Below are positions 33,149 through 41,115 of a DNA stretch of 64,000 bases, in pieces (within the stretch, counting starts at the first letter, position 1; each line of letters begins with the position of its first letter). The notes beneath the pieces are model-generated. The model did not search any database, was not told the origin of the DNA, and saw only the letters and a program-made list of their open reading frames with translations. Source of the stretch: Saccharibacillus sacchari DSM 19268 (GTDB lineage: Bacteria > Bacillota > Bacilli > Paenibacillales > Paenibacillaceae); contig NZ_KK073875.1 in the NCBI RefSeq assembly GCF_000585395.1, positions 3,881,307-3,945,306 of the forward strand. The letters are read 5' to 3'. The translations under genes were made by a program, and so were the position numbers.

Positions 33149-34594
33149 TTACGGGCGAAGGAAGTTTACGAACAATCGAGACAACGTCGGAAATGCCCGA
33201 TATTGCTTCATGCCGACCCGAATTTGCGAAGTCTGTATAGGATTAAAGCGTAATACTCTAAGATGTCCTACAGTGCCACCTTCCGCAACAGATTGCCATT
33301 CGCCGTCAGTTTCCGCGTCGCTTCCTACTATTTTTGCAAACACTTCAAAAGCTTCAATCCGTTGTCCCGACGCCAGATGTTCTCCCAATCCCAACGTATC
33401 GATCCACTGCGGCTGTTCCAACGTTAATTCAATCCAGGGCTCAATGTCACTCTTTTCCGGTTGCCAGAATGAAGAGGCTTCGCCGGAGTGACTCGATAAG
33501 ACGGCTTCCACGGAAACCTGGCCGCTAGACGTTCGTAAGGTCGCCCCCTGCATCAACGAAGTATCTTGAAGCTGTGAGATTCTCCGCCCCAGGTCCTCCA
33601 GCGCCAAACGATCCGGCCTAGCGATACGTCCCTGCGCATCGGGCGGTATATTGAGCAGGAACGTCGCATTGCCTCCAACCGCATTCAAATAAATCCCGAA
33701 CAACTCTTCGCCGCTTCGAACCTGGTCGTCTTCTTCCTGATGGTAGAACCAACCCGGACGAATCGAAGTGTTCACCTCGGCTGGGTACCAGACCCATTCG
33801 CCGTCATACGCCGCAATGGCCTTCCTGCTGCCCAAGTCTTCTTCCATCGAATTGAAAGAACGCGAGAACTCCCCATCGTCGGCCTGCTGCGACTTCTCGG
33901 CCGTCTTTTCGGCATCGCGCAGCGGCGCGGGCACGACGCTCCATTCCTGCTTCCTCGTCTGCCCCGCCTCGTTGCCGACCCAGCGAATATCCGGCCCGCA
34001 TACGCTGATCACGCAACCCGGCTGCAAACGGCGAATCACTTCATAGTAACGCTCCCAGTCATAAAATTGCTTTTTTCCGTTGGGACCTTCTCCGTTCGCT
34101 CCATCTAGCCAGACGCAGCCGATCTCGCCGTAATTCGTTAGCAGCTCCGTCAGCTGATCGATATAAAAGTCGTCGTAAGCTTCGCCTTCTCCATAGCTGC
34201 TCTCCGTCCGATCCCAAGGAGAAAGGTAGACCCCAAACTTCAATCCGTATTTCTGACAGGCCCCCGATACTTCCCGCACCAGATCGCCTTTGCCGTCGCG
34301 CCAAGGAGTGTAGGCAACGGTATGTTTCGAGTATTCGCTCGGCCACAGACAGAATCCGTCATGATGCTTACAAGTCAAGATCACCGCCCGCATACCGGAA
34401 CGTGCAAGAATCGCTATCCATTCCTCCGCATCGAGCGACTGCGGGTCGAAGATCGATAGGTCCTCATGGCCTTCGCCCCATTCGCGCCCGGTCATCGTAT
34501 TCATTCCGAAATGAATAAATCCATAGAACTCCAACCGCTGCCAAGCGAGTTGTCTTGCCGATGGAGCCACTTTCGCGATGTCATGCAAGTCCAT
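33149..34594 (-). CDS. alpha-L-fucosidase, GH29-like
   Basis: 481 residues. GH29 features: YGFIHFGMNTMTGREWG near 24, ILTCKHHDGFCLWPSEYSKHTV near 75, KFGVYLSPWDRTE near 120, and CVWLDGANG near 160 with the aspartate expected to be the nucleophile. The C-terminal part is a beta domain (FWQPEKSDIEPWIELTLEQPQWIDTLGLGEH) like a coagulation factor F5/8 module. It should remove terminal alpha-L-fucose from oligosaccharides. No signal peptide, so it acts inside the cell on imported sugars. The ATG at 34594 has AAGGAAGGG upstream. It is divergent from the GH30-type gene, only 135 bp apart, so the two probably share a regulator. Confidence 0.9.
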   Translation of the reverse strand: MDLHDIAKVAPSARQLAWQRLEFYGFIHFGMNTMTGREWGEGHEDLSIFDPQSLDAEEWIAILARSGMRAVILTCKHHDGFCLWPSEYSKHTVAYTPWRDGKGDLVREVSGACQKYGLKFGVYLSPWDRTESSYGEGEAYDDFYIDQLTELLTNYGEIGCVWLDGANGEGPNGKKQFYDWERYYEVIRRLQPGCVISVCGPDIRWVGNEAGQTRKQEWSVVPAPLRDAEKTAEKSQQADDGEFSRSFNSMEEDLGSRKAIAAYDGEWVWYPAEVNTSIRPGWFYHQEEDDQVRSGEELFGIYLNAVGGNATFLLNIPPDAQGRIARPDRLALEDLGRRISQLQDTSLMQGATLRTSSGQVSVEAVLSSHSGEASSFWQPEKSDIEPWIELTLEQPQWIDTLGLGEHLASGQRIEAFEVFAKIVGSDAETDGEWQSVAEGGTVGHLRVLRFNPIQTSQIRVGMKQYRAFPTLSRLFVNFLRP

Positions 34595-34729
34595 TACGGC
34601 ACTTCCCTTCCTTTAAAAAGATTCACTCCAAAAGCATAACCGATCTGCCCGAAAGATGCGCGTTTTCAGAGCGAGACGAACGATTCCCGGTTATACTATA
34701 GAAGAATTCGAATCTGAAGGAGGCGAATC

Positions 34730-36175
34730 ATGGGTAACGAACAAGCCGAAAATGCTGCCGTATCCTCGATCGAGGTCGATCTGTCCGTCAAGCATCAGAC
34801 TTTTGAAGGTTGGGGAACGTCTCTTGCCTGGTGGGCCAACGTTCTGGGCGGTTGGAGCAAGGCGCGCAGACGCGAGATTGTGGAAAAGCTGTATGCTGCG
34901 GAATCCGGAATCGGGATGAACATCGCTCGTTACAATATCGGAGGAACCAAAGATGCGGACGATCCTTTTTTGGACTACGGCAAAGCGATTTTATCTTTTC
35001 AAAACGAAGACGGAAGCTGGGACTGGTCGCGAGACGCGAACCAGCGGGAGATCATGCGGTTGATTCGCGATATGACCGATGAACCGATCTTTGAAGCCTT
35101 TTCCAACTGTCCGCCCTGGTGGATGACTCTTGCGTACGATCCGCAGCATCCGAACGGCGCGCAAGGCGCGACGACGGGAGGCATCGACGGCGGAGATAAC
35201 TTAAAACCCGGCTCGGAACGCGAATTTGCTCGTTATTTAGTCGAGGTTGTCCGGCATTTTCGAGATGAGCATGGGCTTACGTTCCGTACGCTGGCTCCGT
35301 TCAACGAACCCGTCGCAGGCTGGTGGAAGCATCGGATTACGAAGCAAGAAGGCGCGCAAATTCTGCCCGGGCAGCAGCAAATCGTGATCCGTGAGGCTGT
35401 TGAAGCTTTGCGGGAAGCCGGGCTTTCGGATACATCGGTCAGCGCATCGGACGAATCCTTTGTCGAGATGGCGCTGAATACATGGAATGCTTTCTCGCCT
35501 GAGATAAAAGCGCTGATTCCGCAAGTGAACACCCACACGTACAATGATTCAGGCTATGACCCAGAAAATTTCATGAAGACGGTTACATCTGATGGGAAAA
35601 AGCTTTGGATGTCTGAAGTTGGCTTTGAAAATGGAGCTCACCCGACAGATGATCCTCATTCGATGATCGGCGCAATACGGTTGGTTCAAGGCATCACCAA
35701 GGATTTGAAAATCATGCGTTCTGAAGCCTGGGTATACTGGCAAGCGGTTGAAAGCAATGTCAGCACGTGGGGATTGATCTTTGCTCCGTTTGAGCATAAT
35801 GAATCAGAGTCTTACTTCATGTACAAGCAATATTATGCACTCGGTAATTACAGTACATTCATTCGTCCGGGAAGCATTATTGTTCATAACGACGGCGAAA
35901 AATCGCTTGCGGCGTTTGACCCTGCTGCAAATCGTCTGACGATCGTAACGTACAACGACGGGGATGCGGAAACGGTAAGCTACTCTTATCAATTGCAAGG
36001 ACTTGCTTCGTTCGGCAATGGCGCACCGCTTCAAGCACGCATATACCGGACGAGCGCAGAAGAAAATCTGGCGGAGCTGGAGTCCATAACGCTGGAAAAG
36101 GGAAGCTTCACGGCTGAGGCTATTCCGGGATCTGTGACCACGTATGTAATCGATCAGGTGGCGGCAACAACATAA
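34730..36175 (+). CDS. GH30 family glycosidase (endo-beta-1,6-galactanase-like)
   Basis: 481 residues. GH30 signature: FEGWGTSLAWWANVLGGWSK near 25, GIGMNIARYNIGG near 60, FSNCPPWWMT near 125, acid/base Glu in LAPFNEPVAGWW near 188, and nucleophile Glu in KLWMSEVGFENG near 288. Ends in a beta domain of the GH30 type. It is closest to GH30 subfamily 5 (beta-1,6-galactanase-like), by feel rather than by search. No signal peptide, so a cytoplasmic role. The ATG at 34730 has GAAGGAGG 6 nt upstream. Divergent from the GH29 gene; both handle plant-type oligosaccharides. A terminator follows. Confidence 0.85.
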   Translation: MGNEQAENAAVSSIEVDLSVKHQTFEGWGTSLAWWANVLGGWSKARRREIVEKLYAAESGIGMNIARYNIGGTKDADDPFLDYGKAILSFQNEDGSWDWSRDANQREIMRLIRDMTDEPIFEAFSNCPPWWMTLAYDPQHPNGAQGATTGGIDGGDNLKPGSEREFARYLVEVVRHFRDEHGLTFRTLAPFNEPVAGWWKHRITKQEGAQILPGQQQIVIREAVEALREAGLSDTSVSASDESFVEMALNTWNAFSPEIKALIPQVNTHTYNDSGYDPENFMKTVTSDGKKLWMSEVGFENGAHPTDDPHSMIGAIRLVQGITKDLKIMRSEAWVYWQAVESNVSTWGLIFAPFEHNESESYFMYKQYYALGNYSTFIRPGSIIVHNDGEKSLAAFDPAANRLTIVTYNDGDAETVSYSYQLQGLASFGNGAPLQARIYRTSAEENLAELESITLEKGSFTAEAIPGSVTTYVIDQVAATT

Positions 36176-36177
36176 CC

Positions 36178-36222
36178 AAAAAGACCTTATCCGCACCCTA
36201 CGTGTCGGAAAAGGTCTTTATT
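36178..36222 (+). terminator. terminator after the GH30 gene
   Basis: AAAGACCTT...TCCG paired with CGGA...AAGGTCTTT; T-rich tail. Starts 3 nt past the stop. Confidence 0.75.
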
Positions 36223-36297
36223 TATTGCGATTCACGGGTCATCAAACCTCGCTTTGTTCCTTGGGGATTTGATTTGCTTACGAGTCGAACCGTTAAC

Positions 36298-36702
36298 TTA
36301 TTGTCCGGCGAAAAAGGCTTCGTTACCCGAATAGAAGTATCCGGTCGTATCGCTGAATACCACATAGTCGATGCAATTCAGGGGTACGACGGTACGTTGT
36401 CCATATTCGACGCTCAATACGATATGGTCGCTACCCGCCGCTTCAAGTCGTCCTTCAACCGAAGTTGACGTAAATCCGATATTCATTCCGGGTACGATGT
36501 AAAAAGTGCCTGTGCGTCCCAGATTATTTTGCAACGTAGAGATTACGTTGGGTTGTTCATAATTGGTTTGCGGAATGGACGCTTCGATCATCGGCGATCC
36601 GGATCTGGCCAACGGATTACGGAACCCTGCGCCGCCTCTTCCTGCCATGCCGTTCATGCCGCTGCTAATCCGATAGGTCACGGGTGAATAGGAATATTCC
36701 AT
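36298..36702 (-). CDS. gerQ: spore coat protein GerQ
   Basis: 134 residues. The second half, LGRTGTFYIVPGMNIGFTSTSVEGRLEAAGSDHIVLSVEYGQRTVVPLNCIDYVVF, is the GerQ (YwdL) core, where the protein is laid on the spore coat and cross-linked by transglutaminase in B. subtilis; it is needed for normal CwlJ function in germination. The N-terminus is low complexity (Gly, Ser, Met). The ATG at 36702 has GAGGAGGG 6 nt upstream. Shows the organism forms endospores. The sigma-K type promoter expected could not be placed. Confidence 0.9.
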   Translation of the reverse strand: MEYSYSPVTYRISSGMNGMAGRGGAGFRNPLARSGSPMIEASIPQTNYEQPNVISTLQNNLGRTGTFYIVPGMNIGFTSTSVEGRLEAAGSDHIVLSVEYGQRTVVPLNCIDYVVFSDTTGYFYSGNEAFFAGQ

Positions 36703-36911
36703 ATGAATCCCTCCTCGTTTTTGCGCGGATGTCCGCGAGTGGATAAAAATATGTTCACGTCCGCCCGGCTGTATCGTCCATTTAGAGAAGGTGAAATTGC
36801 GATTAGAGTACAATTCATGCTTTATATCCTTACTATTACCCGAGAGACGCAAAGGGCAAACCTTATTTTTACATCGAATATGGCAAAAAAGTGAAGAAGG
36901 AGCTAGAAATG

Positions 36912-37069
36912 GCGCTGCGGGAGAAATTACAAGCATAGGCTTCCGAAGTGCATTTCTTCGAAATGCTTCACAATCCGCTGTCTCGCCTGAGAATTTTAGA
37001 GTTGACCATAGGTGCAACTCTAAAATTCTCAGGCTTAAAGGCGTCTTTCACTGAATTACTCCCTCCGCT
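36912..37069 (+). repeat. modular structured repeat, copy 5 (with 5' module)
   Basis: 158 bp. Between the outer stem and GCTGTCTC it carries the 5' module ACAAGCATAGGCTTCCGAAG and GTGCATTTC-TTC-GAAATGC hairpins. The internal hairpin is a perfect 20-bp stem, GCCTGAGAATTTTAGAGTTG with its complement, quite unlike that of other copies. Lies between the SDR stop and the gerQ promoter region. Confidence 0.85.
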
Positions 37070-37122
37070 AGTTGTAGCGGCAGGAGGAATAAAAGAACAA
37101 AAGAATAAAACATAAAACGATT

Positions 37123-37152
37123 AAAGGCCTGCGCAAGATGCGCAGGCCGCTT
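37123..37152 (-). terminator. probable terminator after the SDR gene
   Basis: GGCCTGCGCA paired with TGCGCAGGCC around a 4-nt loop; on the minus strand followed by TTTAAT, a weak T-run. Confidence 0.55.
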
Positions 37153-37175
37153 CGGTACGAAATGTTCATTCTTTA

Positions 37176-37922
37176 TTACTCGGCGTAAATCATTTTCCGC
37201 GTCATTCCGCCGTCCAGGACCAATTCGGCTCCGGTCAGGAAGGTGTTGTCGGGGTGCGTGATGTACAGGCAGGCTCGGGCGACGTCTTCCGGGGTGCCTA
37301 CTCTGCCTATCGGATGTTGCTCGTGATCCTCTTGGCGCAGCTTATCGTATTCCTTGGTTTCGATCCAGCCCGGGCTGATGCAGTTGACTTGAATGCCGTC
37401 TCCTCCCAGCGAAACGGCTAGCGAATGGGTCAAAGCAAGGATCGCTCCTTTGGATGCCGCATAGGCTTCGAAATTGGGTTCGGACATGTGGGCGCGCGTC
37501 GAACATAAATTTACGACGGAGCCTTTTCCGTGCTTGCGCATATGCAAAGCGGCTTCCCGGGTTGCGAGGAACGTGCCGCGGACATTCGTATTCATGACAT
37601 CGTCCCATTCTTTGACGGTTAACTCATATGGAGACTTCCAAATCCCGAAGCCCGCATTGTTAATCAGGATATCAATTTGTCCGAAGGCTTCGATCGTTTC
37701 TCGCATGAGCTGCGTAATATCCGATTCGTTGGAGACATCGCACGGAATGAAGATCGCTTCCCCGCCCGAATTGCGGATTTCCGCAGCTGCTGCGGCTCCT
37801 TCGGGTTCTTGCGTATCGGCGAGCACGACACGTGCTCCTTTTTCAGCATAACTTTTAGCGACAGCTTTTCCGATTCCTTGAGCGGCGCCGGTTACGATCA
37901 CCGTCATCGATTCAAAACTCAT
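37176..37922 (-). CDS. SDR family oxidoreductase
   Basis: 248 residues, classical short-chain dehydrogenase. Cofactor motif TVIVTGAAQGIGKAVA at about 7-22 and LINNAGFG near 88; catalytic Ser in VNLCSTRAH near 140 and YAASKGA as the YxxxK pair near 155; ISPGWIET and the C-terminal FLTGAELVLDGGMTRK complete the pattern. It resembles glucose or polyol dehydrogenases and 3-oxoacyl reductases. NAD(H) or NADP(H) choice not clear; ADTQEPEG with an acidic residue after beta-2 favours NAD. The ATG at 37922 has GGGAG 11 nt upstream. Confidence 0.9.
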   Translation of the reverse strand: MSFESMTVIVTGAAQGIGKAVAKSYAEKGARVVLADTQEPEGAAAAAEIRNSGGEAIFIPCDVSNESDITQLMRETIEAFGQIDILINNAGFGIWKSPYELTVKEWDDVMNTNVRGTFLATREAALHMRKHGKGSVVNLCSTRAHMSEPNFEAYAASKGAILALTHSLAVSLGGDGIQVNCISPGWIETKEYDKLRQEDHEQHPIGRVGTPEDVARACLYITHPDNTFLTGAELVLDGGMTRKMIYAE

Positions 37923-37993
37923 CTTCTTGTCAGCTCCCTTCCCATTCTCACTGCTTTATTATTACCCAAACGCCTTGCTGAAGGAAACCAAAG

Positions 37994-38028
37994 CAAAAAG
38001 TCCTTCGCGGGGTGAGGCGAAAGACTTA
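37994..38028 (-). terminator. terminator after the small cysteine-rich gene
   Basis: AGTCTTTCGCC-like arm paired with GCGAAGGACT; on the minus strand followed by five T. Confidence 0.7.
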
Positions 38029-38111
38029 ATGTCCGGCAAGCGGATTTATTATGTGATTAAATTCACTTAATAGGGTGCAAAATATGTCTTCTGCACATCC
38101 GGGTGTCGGCG

Positions 38112-38294
38112 TTACGCGTAGTACATGTTCAGCAGTTGATTCGTTTCTGCATTTTCGTTCTCTTCGTTATTCAGCAGTCCTTGTTCAGCCCAGCAAGCCA
38201 AGCATTGTTCTTCGGTCTCGCAGAGATGTGCGTCTTCGCAGTTATAGCAAAGGTTCAGGTAGTTACGAGTCAGTTGAGCAGTTGCGGTGGTCAT
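38112..38294 (-). CDS. 60-residue cysteine-rich protein, probably Fnr-controlled
   Basis: 60 residues. The core CYNCEDAHLCETEEQCLAC (16-34) has five cysteines in a mirror-like order, Cys-x2-Cys-x5-Cys-x5-Cys-x2-Cys, which suggests binding of a metal or an iron-sulfur cluster. No signal peptide. The C-terminus is Asn/Glu-rich. The ATG at 38294 has AGGAG 9 nt upstream; longer frames run back into an AT-rich promoter region. A perfect Fnr-type palindrome lies 100 bp upstream (38394-38421) and a terminator follows. I do not recognise the family. Confidence 0.75.
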   Translation of the reverse strand: MTTATAQLTRNYLNLCYNCEDAHLCETEEQCLACWAEQGLLNNEENENAETNQLLNMYYA

Positions 38295-38393
38295 GTGGAT
38301 CACTCCTCGATTTAATTTAAGTTTAGGGTTGTTTGAGTTGTCGTTTTGTTTTGTTGCATTCTTTATATTTAAAAAATAACAGATTTTTCGATT

Positions 38394-38421
38394 AGATAAT
38401 GTGATTTTTTTCACATTATCT
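38394..38421. promoter_or_regulatory. perfect Fnr/CRP-type palindrome
   Basis: AGATAATGTGA-TTTTTT-TCACATTATCT: 11-bp perfect arms containing TGTGA-N6-TCACA, the Bacillus Fnr consensus. On the minus strand a TATTTT box lies at 38378-38373, which places this site about 41.5 bp upstream of a start near 38366, as for Fnr-activated promoters. Confidence 0.75.
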
Positions 38422-38463
38422 GAAATAAATTAAACTTTTCTGTTCGTTGTGTGGCTGACGTGC

Positions 38464-38661
38464 GACGCTGCGGGAGAAATTACAAGCATAGGCTTCCGAA
38501 GTGCATTTCTTCGAAATGCTTCACAAGACGCTGTCTCACCCGGAAAGTTGAATTGGATTTGAATAAGGAATCTTTCCGGGTTCAAAGGCGTCAACATAAA
38601 ACTTAATGTTACCTCAGGTTTTCTTCGAAATCCTGTATTTCACTGAATTTCTCCCTCCGCT
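38464..38661 (+). repeat. modular structured repeat, copy 6 (with 5' and 3' modules)
   Basis: 198 bp, the most complete copy. 5' module as in copy 5, GACGCTGTCTC, hairpin ACCCGGAAAG...CTTTCCGGGT, TTCAAAGGCGTC, then the 3' module AACATaaaacttaATGTT and CAGGTTTTC-TTC-GAAATCCTG, then the outer stem. Just upstream of copy 7, in opposite orientation. Confidence 0.85.
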
Positions 38662-38785
38662 TCTCCTTCGCTTTTTTATAAAAAGATAAAGGCGAAAAGC
38701 ACAATAAATGCACTCATGCGATTTTACTGCATAAGTACACTTATTGTTCGAATTATTTTTTAAATAACATCGAAGTATTAGACAA

Positions 38786-38818
38786 AATAAAAAGGTTGTC
38801 CTTATTTAGGACAACCCC
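38786..38818 (-). terminator. terminator after the beta-propeller lipoprotein gene
   Basis: GGTTGTCCT paired with AGGACAACC; on the minus strand followed by five T. It lies after repeat copy 7, so the transcript would include that copy. Confidence 0.8.
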
Positions 38819-38854
38819 ACCCCCTAGAAAATCCCTTCCCGAAATGAAGCGTAC

Positions 38855-39006
38855 AGCGGAGGGGAAAATTCAGTTCAATACGCCTTTGAACTCGGAAAAC
38901 CTTCAACTTAAATTTCAATCTAGTTTTCCGAGTGAGACAGCGGATTGTGAAGCATTTCGAAGAAATGCACTTCGGAAGCCTATGCTTGTAATTTTCCCCG
39001 CAGCGC
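38855..39006 (-). repeat. modular structured repeat, copy 7 (with 5' module)
   Basis: 152 bp on the minus strand: GCGCTGCGGGGAAAATTACAAGC start, 5' module, CCGCTGTCTC, hairpin ACTCGGAAAA...TTTTCCGAGT, TTCAAAGGCGT, ends GAATTTTCCCCTCCGCT. The outer stem has changed on both sides (GGGGAAAATT with AATTTTCCCC instead of GGGAGAAATT with AATTTCTCCC), again keeping the pairing. It begins 35 nt past the lipoprotein stop. Confidence 0.85.
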
Positions 39007-39040
39007 CCAAGCATCTTTCAACGGACAGGGTTTTCTCGAA

Positions 39041-40330
39041 TCAAATCACATGCCATGTGACGCCGCCGTCCAACGTTTGCAGAAGCAGAGAACGTCTCAA
39101 TTCGGTTTTGCCGATCAGCAGCCAGCCGACTTGATCGTCGACGAATTGGACTTGGAAGATCTCGGGGTACTTCTCCATGTTTTCGACGAGTTTGTCGTTT
39201 TTGGGAAGTGCTTTCCAGTTTTGTCCGCCGTCGGTCGTGCGATAGAACTGCGAGCCGATCGGAATCCATCCTTTTAGACGATCGGTAAATACCGGAGCAA
39301 TTTGCAGATTGAGCGATTCCTGGACAGGAAGCTTGAAAGCCACGTGTGTCCAAGCTACTCCGTTATTTTGCGTGAAATAACCATGATATTGGACGTTGTC
39401 GCGCTGCTTGCAGCCTACGGCTACCCAGGAACCTGCCGAGGTCTCGTACGCTTGCGGTTTCCCGCTTACGTAAGCATCGCAACTGCCGATCGGATTTTCT
39501 TCTCCCGCGAAAAACGACGAGGATTTAAACCAGTTGCGTCCGGCGTCTTTGGTTCGATAAAGCGCAGGGCGTCCCAGTTCCAGCATCGTGGCATAGCCGC
39601 TGCCGTTGGACTCGAAATGAATGCCCGATACGTAGCCGATATCCGGTAACGGATTTCCCGAACCACTCGGTTGGAAATCGCTTGCGGTACGCATGACCGT
39701 ATTCCAACTTTCTCCCCCGTCCAACGTCCGATAGAGCGTCTTATCCTCGCGGCCCGCAGTGGAAGACGTTTTGGTTGTCAGCAGCCAGCCGCGGTCGTTA
39801 TCGCTGAAAGATAACGCAACAGGCAATTCGTCGGTACGTCCCAATGTCGCAAGCGCCCAGTTCTCTCCGCCGTCGGAGGTGCGCAGAACGAGCGTTTCTT
39901 CGGCGATTCCCGCACTGCGGACAATCCAGCCGTGCTTCGTATCCGTGAAAAAGATTTCTTTTCCGTACTCGGGCACATTGGAGAACGTCACTTGTTCGGA
40001 AGGCGACAAAGGCGTCCAGTTCTTGCCGTTATTTTCGGTTAAGTACATCCGAAGCGCGCTTCGGGTAAGCCCCCAAGCCATTCCGGTCTTCCCGTCAAAT
40101 AGATGCATCTCCGTTAACCGGGTCTGCACCACGTATTCTTCATATTGATTGGCGCTGCCGCCCTCTTCGGGTTCGACAAGCGTAATTTCCTGGCCTCCAT
40201 CATCATCGGCCGTATTCGTCTGCACTATCGGTTCGGATGCCGCGTCTTCGGTCGAAGAGTCGCTTGTGCATCCGGCCAGCACAATCAGCATAGCAAGCAG
40301 AGGCAGCAACACCTTTTGCCTGATCCGCAT
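39041..40330 (-). CDS. lipoprotein with BNR/YCF48-like beta-propeller
   Basis: 429 residues. Lipobox signal MRIRQKVLLPLLAMLIVLAGC, lipidated Cys near 21, then an acidic linker. The rest holds repeated BNR/Asp-box motifs: TSDGGENW, TLDGGESW, TKDAGRNW, TTDGGQNW and TLDGGVTW, each about 60-80 residues apart, forming a sialidase-like or YCF48-type propeller. Outer face of the cell membrane. No catalytic sialidase residues could be assigned; likely a binding or assembly role. The ATG at 40330 has AAAGGGGG 8 nt upstream. Confidence 0.85.
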   Translation of the reverse strand: MRIRQKVLLPLLAMLIVLAGCTSDSSTEDAASEPIVQTNTADDDGGQEITLVEPEEGGSANQYEEYVVQTRLTEMHLFDGKTGMAWGLTRSALRMYLTENNGKNWTPLSPSEQVTFSNVPEYGKEIFFTDTKHGWIVRSAGIAEETLVLRTSDGGENWALATLGRTDELPVALSFSDNDRGWLLTTKTSSTAGREDKTLYRTLDGGESWNTVMRTASDFQPSGSGNPLPDIGYVSGIHFESNGSGYATMLELGRPALYRTKDAGRNWFKSSSFFAGEENPIGSCDAYVSGKPQAYETSAGSWVAVGCKQRDNVQYHGYFTQNNGVAWTHVAFKLPVQESLNLQIAPVFTDRLKGWIPIGSQFYRTTDGGQNWKALPKNDKLVENMEKYPEIFQVQFVDDQVGWLLIGKTELRRSLLLQTLDGGVTWHVI

Positions 40331-40428
40331 TGCAGCCGCCCCCTTTGAGTTTCGAATAATGTCGCACGGAGCGCAATTCCTTCGTCATTATAGCATAAAA
40401 GGCCATAGCCTTCGCAACTGCGTTCGCC

Positions 40429-41115
40429 TCACCCTATCCAGAGGTAAATCGGGACGAACAATAATGAGGTGACGATTCCCGAAAGCCCCATGCCGAGCGC
40501 GCTGAAGCTGCCTGCCGTTTCCGATTCCTGCAAGCTGCGCGCCGTACCGAAACCATGCGCGGCGCTTCCCATCGCCAAGCCGAACGAGACGGGATCCCGA
40601 AGACCGAGTCGATATAAAAAAGCCGGACCCAACACGCCTCCGAGAACGCCCGTTACGACGCTGAACATTACGGAGAGCTCCGGCGTTCCGCCCAGCGATC
40701 TGGAGATTTCGATTCCGATCGGCGAACTGACCGATTTCGGCAAAATGCTGAGCAGCACCTCATGCGAGCCGCGGGTGACGTATACGAGCAGTCCCGCGCT
40801 GACGATGCCCGTAATCGATCCCGCCAGCACGGAAACCGAGATTGTTTTGAGCCGCTCGCGAATCAGTTTGCGATGCTTGTAAATCGGCACCCCGAGCGCC
40901 ACGGTCGCCGGGCCGAGCAGGCTCGTCAACAGCCCGACCTCGCCTTGAAAATCGGCGATCGGAAAGCGTACCAAAGCCAGAACAATCAGAATGATCGCGC
41001 TGCTGCTCAGGATCGGATGCAGCCAAGGCAATCTCGTCTGGATCCCTCTGGCAAGAGCATAAGCGCCTATTGTTAAAGTAAGACCAAAAAGCGGATCATG
41101 CAGAAAGTTTTCCAT
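40429..41115 (-). CDS. lrgB: LrgB/PftB-type membrane protein
   Basis: 228 residues with about eight hydrophobic segments. Signature LTSLLGPATVALGVPIYKH, SVSSPIGIEISRSLGGTPELSVMFSVVTGVLGGVLGPAFL and MGSAAHGFGTARSLQES is that of the LrgB/CidB/YohK family. With LrgA-like partners these proteins have been described both as holin/antiholin modulators and as pyruvate transporters (PftAB/YsbAB in B. subtilis, LrgAB in S. mutans). The ATG at 41115 has AAGGAGG 9 nt upstream and lies inside the end of the lrgA gene (20-nt overlap). Confidence 0.92.
   Translation of the reverse strand: MENFLHDPLFGLTLTIGAYALARGIQTRLPWLHPILSSSAIILIVLALVRFPIADFQGEVGLLTSLLGPATVALGVPIYKHRKLIRERLKTISVSVLAGSITGIVSAGLLVYVTRGSHEVLLSILPKSVSSPIGIEISRSLGGTPELSVMFSVVTGVLGGVLGPAFLYRLGLRDPVSFGLAMGSAAHGFGTARSLQESETAGSFSALGMGLSGIVTSLLFVPIYLWIG

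Noticed and set aside
36298-37017. Long reading of gerQ with 105 extra N-terminal residues
   Set aside because: The extra part is translation of structured repeat copy 5 and spacer; the ATG at 36702 has a strong ribosome site.
38394-38421. The Fnr-type palindrome as a terminator
   Set aside because: The loop is T6 but there is no T-run outside the stem on either strand, and it lies upstream of a gene at the right distance for an activator site.
1027-39006. Structured repeats as a CRISPR array
   Set aside because: Copies are dispersed over 38 kb, vary in length and have no regular spacers; no cas genes are present.
38796-39134. 112-residue frame over repeat copy 7
   Set aside because: It shares a stretch (ADCEAFRRNALRKPMLV) with the frame over copy 5 only because the repeats are alike in DNA; no ribosome site.
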